Shown: positions 61,277 to 64,000 of the stretch, piece after piece
How positions within the stretch are numbered: position 1 is the stretch's first letter
Layout: every line of letters begins with the position of its first letter
Source: Opisthorchis felineus
Taxonomy: Eukaryota > Platyhelminthes > Trematoda > Opisthorchiida > Opisthorchiidae
Assembly (NCBI GenBank): GCA_004794785.1
Contig: SJOL01001804.1
Location: forward strand, 963,639 to 1,027,638
Length of the DNA stretch: 64,000 nucleotides
Direction: 5' to 3'
The notes under the pieces: generated by a model
The model's database searches: none
What the model saw: the letters and a program-made list of their open reading frames with translations, nothing else
What the model was told of the DNA's origin: nothing
Made by a program: the position numbers and the translations under genes

Positions 61277-64000
61277 CAGTGCATAATCGACATGGATTGG
61301 TGAAACCCTCCTTTTGGATTGCTCAATTGATATTTGCCGACTTTGTAATAATTATTTGATTTGTAACGGTGACTCATTTGGTCGACTGGAGCAGCATGTA
61401 TCTTCGTACACTTACGCTGATTGTAAGCACCCCATTTTGTTGCTTAAACCAAACTGGAAAAGACAGTATTAGCTACCGTTTCTACAATACAGACCACTGT
61501 ATAATTTCCACCAAATGTAATGGTACTGCTAAACGCGAAATTCGTGTTCGCACAACACCATGAAAGGGATGTTGTAGGGAGATTCATGTTTGAGAGTTGG
61601 CAGCTGAAGTTGATTTTGCCATATCAAGGGTTTACATAAGTAGTGTTGGTGACCCACCCGCTTTTTATGTTATTCTGCTTCATGGATCAACAGATTTATG
61701 CTTTGTAAGTTTACCATGGGTGCTGCTCTATGTCAAACATATCGATTCCTCATATCTCGACTCAGTGGATGAGCGGCTTGGAGCACCGAGTGGCCGGTTG
61801 AGAAATGCACACACAAAATTTACCAGTGGTGAAGGTGAACATCAGCAATGGATGCACTCAACAGATATGCGTTGAATTAATAAGCAATCTGCCTGAGTAC
61901 CCAGTGGACCAGCTAGTGACGCATTTACTTGACAGATCAGACGAATTTATTCAAGTATTTCCGAGTCAATGTCTCTCCTGCGTCAAACTCTAGAATAAAA
62001 GCTTTTGAAGATGTTGTTTCAAGATGCATGTGCATAAATCCTTGAGTGTCAACATTAGAAGTAAACACAGCATAATAAATGCGTAAGTGGTCCATGGGAC
62101 CTCATAGCTATTGAGATCAAGCCCCTTAATAGTACACATATCTTCACTAATTTGCCACCTATTTTGGTGTCGAAACTTTCTTTAAAAGAGCAGACACACC
62201 AGCATCACTCTAGTACATGGTAGCAGGATTGTAACATTAAAAACTGAATTTTGCCAAGCGAGGCAAAAACAACCTAAACTTTGCCCTCACGGCATCGTTT
62301 CTTGGATGGTATTGCGGAAAATACGCTCAGTGCAAAGTATATAGATTGGGAGTGTTCGTTCACTTTGCCACCTTCGTTGCAAATGCTTTAGGCCTAGTAG
62401 GAAGGATAGTATTATCACGAGATAGGCGCACAATGAACAATGCAAACTTACGCTGAAAAGCCTACAAGTAGTGTAGAGCTGTTTTGTCCTAACTGGAAAC
62501 TCTAGGTAGGTTGCATCGCATGGACCCACTGTTCTTCGGTTGTTATAAACCACTGGCATTCAGCTGTGAGTGGCCAGTAAAAACTGCAATGAACATGCAT
62601 CTAGACAAGGTATTAGCACCTTTCTTTCAGTCACGCCATTCAGTTCGCGTAGCGTCTAGTTCCTCAGGTGACGACTTCTCAGTTACTTCCATATAGCTTA
62701 TGGGGTTCTTTATTCTGGACAAACTGTTTCTACCTGGGAAATGACTGATGGCTGACGGACGCATTGCCGTGTGTATGTGTAGGTTAACCACATGGTTGTT
62801 CGGCTATTCGTGGGTGTACGGTACAGTACAGCCTTTATTCAGAAGGCCGCGACTTCGGATTTTCATTCCTGAGGCTTACATTGCAGATAATTCTCAATAA
62901 TGATGAAGGACTTGCAAAATGTTCCTTGGTATTTCGGTTCCGAGAAGCATTTTTCAGCAAGAATTCAGGTTGCACCTGGTATGTAAAAGGCTGTTTTTGA
63001 TGGACAATAATGCGGCTGGCGTAGCACGTGGCTAAACCGCCGGAGCTGGGCAAATTCCACAAATGAAGAACCCGCCATTCTAAGCAGCCGTTTCCAGATA
63101 CCCTGCTGCGAATTCGTTAGTGTCAGGCGATTCCAACTGTGCTTCTGCATTACCGACAATCAAACACCTGGGGATAACACTAATCACTTCCCCGACAAAG
63201 ACTAGCGCTTGCAACAATAATGTCGCATATCTCATGATTTGGTGCCTCCTAATACTCAATCGAATACGTTTTGGGTTCCACAAGCAGCGTTATTCTGGTC
63301 GTTGTGATTTACCTGTCACTCCATTATTCAGACATACGGAAATATGGACCATATGTACTGTGAAAAAGACTGTAACTTGCGGATGTGAAGAACATGCCTC
63401 TTTCTGGCATTTTTAAAATATCTGTGTGATCCCTGCTTTTTCTGTAAGTGGAAGCGGTATTCAGTTGAACGAGGTACTCATTCGCGGATAACTTAGCACC
63501 TCGGTATGATCAAACCTCAACAGTCCGCATAATTCACCAATCAGAAAGTAAACCAATGGGACATTGCTGTTGGTAGGGGAGATCACTAAGAGGTCTTCGA
63601 TCATTCCTGCATACCAAGCACCCACTGATGAGTAGCGTGTCACGTCTAAAACGTATTGTATTCATATGTATGCGGCGTGGAAGAACAGACCGGTCGACAG
63701 AATCGAATCATTCGTTCCCTTACTCACACAATGACTGGTTGTAATATTAGGGAAGAAAATCAGACACTGTGACAGATGCGGTTCCTCTCCGATGTCATTG
63801 AAGGTAACTTCAATAGGAGGGTGGAACTCAAGGAGGATTTGTTTTCACTAGGTGCTTGCATCGTTTTTATATTCAAGTGAGCTCACATCAGTAAGACAGC
63901 AATGACATCTATAATTATGGGTCGTGTTTGGTTGAACCTTTGGTCTTGGACGTTAGGCTGGTGTCAGCGAGAAAGAGGCTTCGTGAATGTGTCTATGAAT
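61277..64000. other. 3' UTR and downstream flank, no further gene recognised
   Basis: The first 700 bp probably include the 3' UTR of the tetraspan gene up to the AATAAA at 61,994. Beyond it, only short chance frames. Confidence 0.5.
61994..61999 (+). terminator. Candidate polyadenylation signal
   Basis: First canonical AATAAA downstream of the tetraspan stop codon, about 720 bp after it. It is plausible as the poly(A) signal of this gene. Transcript data would be needed to confirm it; AT-rich variants closer to the stop could be used instead. Confidence 0.35.

Noticed and set aside
1..64000. tRNA, rRNA or CRISPR features
   Set aside because: tRNA-like segments found are parts of SINE families and cannot fold as full tRNAs with matching acceptor stems by eye; no rRNA stretches or spaced direct-repeat arrays were seen.

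Overview
This is eukaryotic nuclear DNA of roughly 43% GC. It is gene-poor and dense in decayed repeats, and its introns are long. The best guess is a parasitic flatworm, a digenean trematode such as a liver, intestinal or lung fluke. Two things support this. There are three non-LTR retrotransposon relics of the endonuclease/reverse-transcriptase type common in trematodes. There are also several short repeats carrying hammerhead-ribozyme cores, an arrangement best known from the schistosome SM-alpha family. The species cannot be fixed from the sequence alone.

Only one protein-coding gene is convincing. It lies on the + strand from 46,693 to 61,276, with three coding exons: 1,542 bp, 87 bp and 882 bp including the stop. 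All junctions are GT-AG and phase 0, and the introns are about 10.0 kb and 2.0 kb. The predicted 836-residue protein has a very long Ser/His/Arg-rich N-terminal tail, four membrane segments, a Cys-rich and probably glycosylated loop between segments 3 and 4, and a Ser-rich C-tail. The closest family I recognise is FAM189/ENTREP (endosomal tetraspan adaptors), but the PPxY motifs of that family are missing.

Layout. From 1 to about 7.1 kb I see no gene. From 7.1 to 8.7 kb there are three minus-strand hammerhead/SINE relics. From 8.7 to 18.8 kb there is mostly unassigned sequence, with an imperfect tandem duplication near 11.7 kb and a doubtful retropepsin-like relic near 16.8 kb. From 18.8 to 21.2 kb there is a cluster of families A and B, including a tandem pair. 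From 23.8 to 25.9 kb there are two weak exon candidates and a family A copy. From 27.7 to 28.35 kb there is a head-to-head pair of family B copies, both with recognisable hammerhead cores. At 30.8-31.2 kb there is a family C element with a 263-bp internal direct repeat. A 3'-end LINE fragment lies at 32.46-33.24 kb (+), a near-complete dead LINE at 36.97-39.76 kb (+), and a third LINE at 40.54-42.09 kb (-). Family C recurs at 43.0-43.4 kb as an inverted pair and at 51.2-51.5 kb inside intron 1. The tetraspan gene fills the rest up to 61.3 kb.

Most other open frames are at the length expected by chance for this base composition (one or a few of 130-150 codons in 64 kb), so I did not call them genes unless something else supported them.
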